Shown here piece after piece: positions 63,651-64,000 of a stretch of DNA of 64,000 nt. The stretch's first letter is position 1. Each line of letters opens with the position of its first letter. This stretch comes from Curtobacterium flaccumfaciens (GTDB taxonomy: Bacteria; Actinomycetota; Actinomycetes; Actinomycetales; Microbacteriaceae), in contig CP121450.1 of assembly GCA_029689965.1 (NCBI GenBank), positions 1,116,001-1,180,000 of the forward strand, read 5' to 3'. The notes under the pieces were generated by a model. The model was not told the origin of the DNA and ran no database searches. It was given only the letters and a program-made list of their open reading frames with translations. A program made the translations under genes and the position numbers.

Positions 63651-63785
63651 TTGTACTTCGTACTGATGGGTAATATGTTGGCATGGTTGCGGGGTGTCCC
63701 GCGCAGAAGATGACCGCGACCGCGGGCGACCCGATCGTCCCGAACGAACACTCGCGGCCCGACCCCTCGAAAGGGATCACCACCC
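63651..63785 (+). promoter_or_regulatory. Promoter and roughly 100-nt conserved leader, copy 2
   Basis: TTGTAC (63651-63656), 17 bp, TATGTT (63674-63679), then a leader opening with GCGGGGTGTCCCGC and ending GAAAGGGATCACCACCC before the ATG. Over the last 95 bases only about three positions differ from copy 1 at 57785-57919. Confidence 0.7.
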
Positions 63786-64000
63786 ATGTCTCACAACAAG
63801 AAGACGCGCGTCGCGAAGGCCCTGGGTGCCAGTGCCCTCGCTGCCGCGACCCTCGCCTCAGGCCTGTCCTTCGGTGGCACGGCTGCAATCGCAAACGGCG
63901 CGGGGCTACGCCAAAGCTTGGCGTGTCCATCGGCGAGATCGACCTCGTGTTCAAATCAGGCAACGGGTATAATATCCCTCCGAATTCAAATATGAGGGCA
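63786..64000 (+). CDS. Secreted protein with shared signal peptide, 3' end missing
   Basis: MSHNKKTRVAKALGASALAA and the following hydrophobic stretch are almost the same as the signal peptide of the Ig-repeat protein at 57784. A frame break near 63903 is likely; the continued frame reads ATPKLGVSIGEIDLVFKSGN and then GYNIPPNSN. This mature part shows no likeness to the other protein, and its GC content falls sharply. The gene runs past the right edge. Function unknown. Confidence 0.6.

Overview
The window looks like chromosomal DNA of a high-GC, pigmented actinobacterium of the family Microbacteriaceae, most probably Curtobacterium or a close relative. The reasons are the GC-rich codon use, a complete C50-carotenoid cluster (idi, crtE, crtB, crtI, two small lycopene-cyclase subunits, lycopene elongase), an actinobacterial dnaK-grpE-dnaJ-hspR operon with a HAIR operator, DUF3618 and DUF3151 proteins, many start codons placed about 7-8 nt after a TAnnnT -10 box (leaderless mRNAs), and dispersed palindromes built on CTGGAGGCGCGG. 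The genus is inferred; no rRNA gene is present.

Layout. 0-9 kb: a monosaccharide ABC transporter (ATPase, permease), a LacI regulator with matching operators on both sides, and an MFS / SDR / FAD-oxidase / FGGY-kinase operon. 9-11 kb: CorA and a GlpP-type antiterminator. 11.5-17.4 kb: the carotenoid cluster. 17.6-25 kb: Gfo/Idh/MocA oxidoreductase, DUF3618, YihY and DedA-like membrane proteins, an ECF sigma factor with a C-terminal Cys/His motif, an SDR, an ABC-F protein with a possible leader-peptide attenuator, and DUF3151. 25-31.5 kb: a beta-galactoside operon (lipoprotein, two permeases, GH2 enzyme). 31.7-36.3 kb: a baeRF/Vms1-like protein, an acyltransferase, an MFS/GntR divergent pair and a 51-residue acidic protein. 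36.5-45.4 kb: LacI regulator, operator and a tightly overlapping operon with a peptide-type ABC transporter, an alpha/beta hydrolase and a GH1 beta-glucosidase. 45.5-55.2 kb: a surface-polysaccharide cluster (two GT2, Wzy-like polymerase, Wzx-like flippase, WsaF-like GT, GT4, BY-kinase, DUF3060 lipoprotein). 55.3-57.8 kb: a large secreted Ig-repeat protein. 58.2-63.5 kb: rRNA-type methyltransferase, hspR, dnaJ, grpE, dnaK. At 63.8 kb a second secreted protein begins and runs off the end.

How the genes work together. Three carbohydrate operons each have their own transporter and enzymes, and two have a linked LacI regulator. They fit a plant-associated saprophyte using monosaccharides or polyols, beta-galactosides and beta-glucosides. 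The carotenoid cluster should build a cyclic C50 pigment. The polysaccharide cluster lies next to the Ig-repeat surface protein. That protein shares its promoter, its roughly 100-nt leader and its signal peptide almost base for base with the secreted protein that begins beside dnaK. A decayed copy of the dnaK upstream region and a piece of dnaK lie behind the first copy, so the two loci are related by an old inverted duplication.

Sequence quality. At least half of the genes, including dnaK, grpE and dnaJ, are broken by single-base frame breaks. Nearly all fit two error types: loss of one base in short G or C runs, and an extra C turning AGTTC into AGCTTC. I treat them as assembly errors, annotate whole genes across them and give each break position. 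Boundaries near breaks are approximate.
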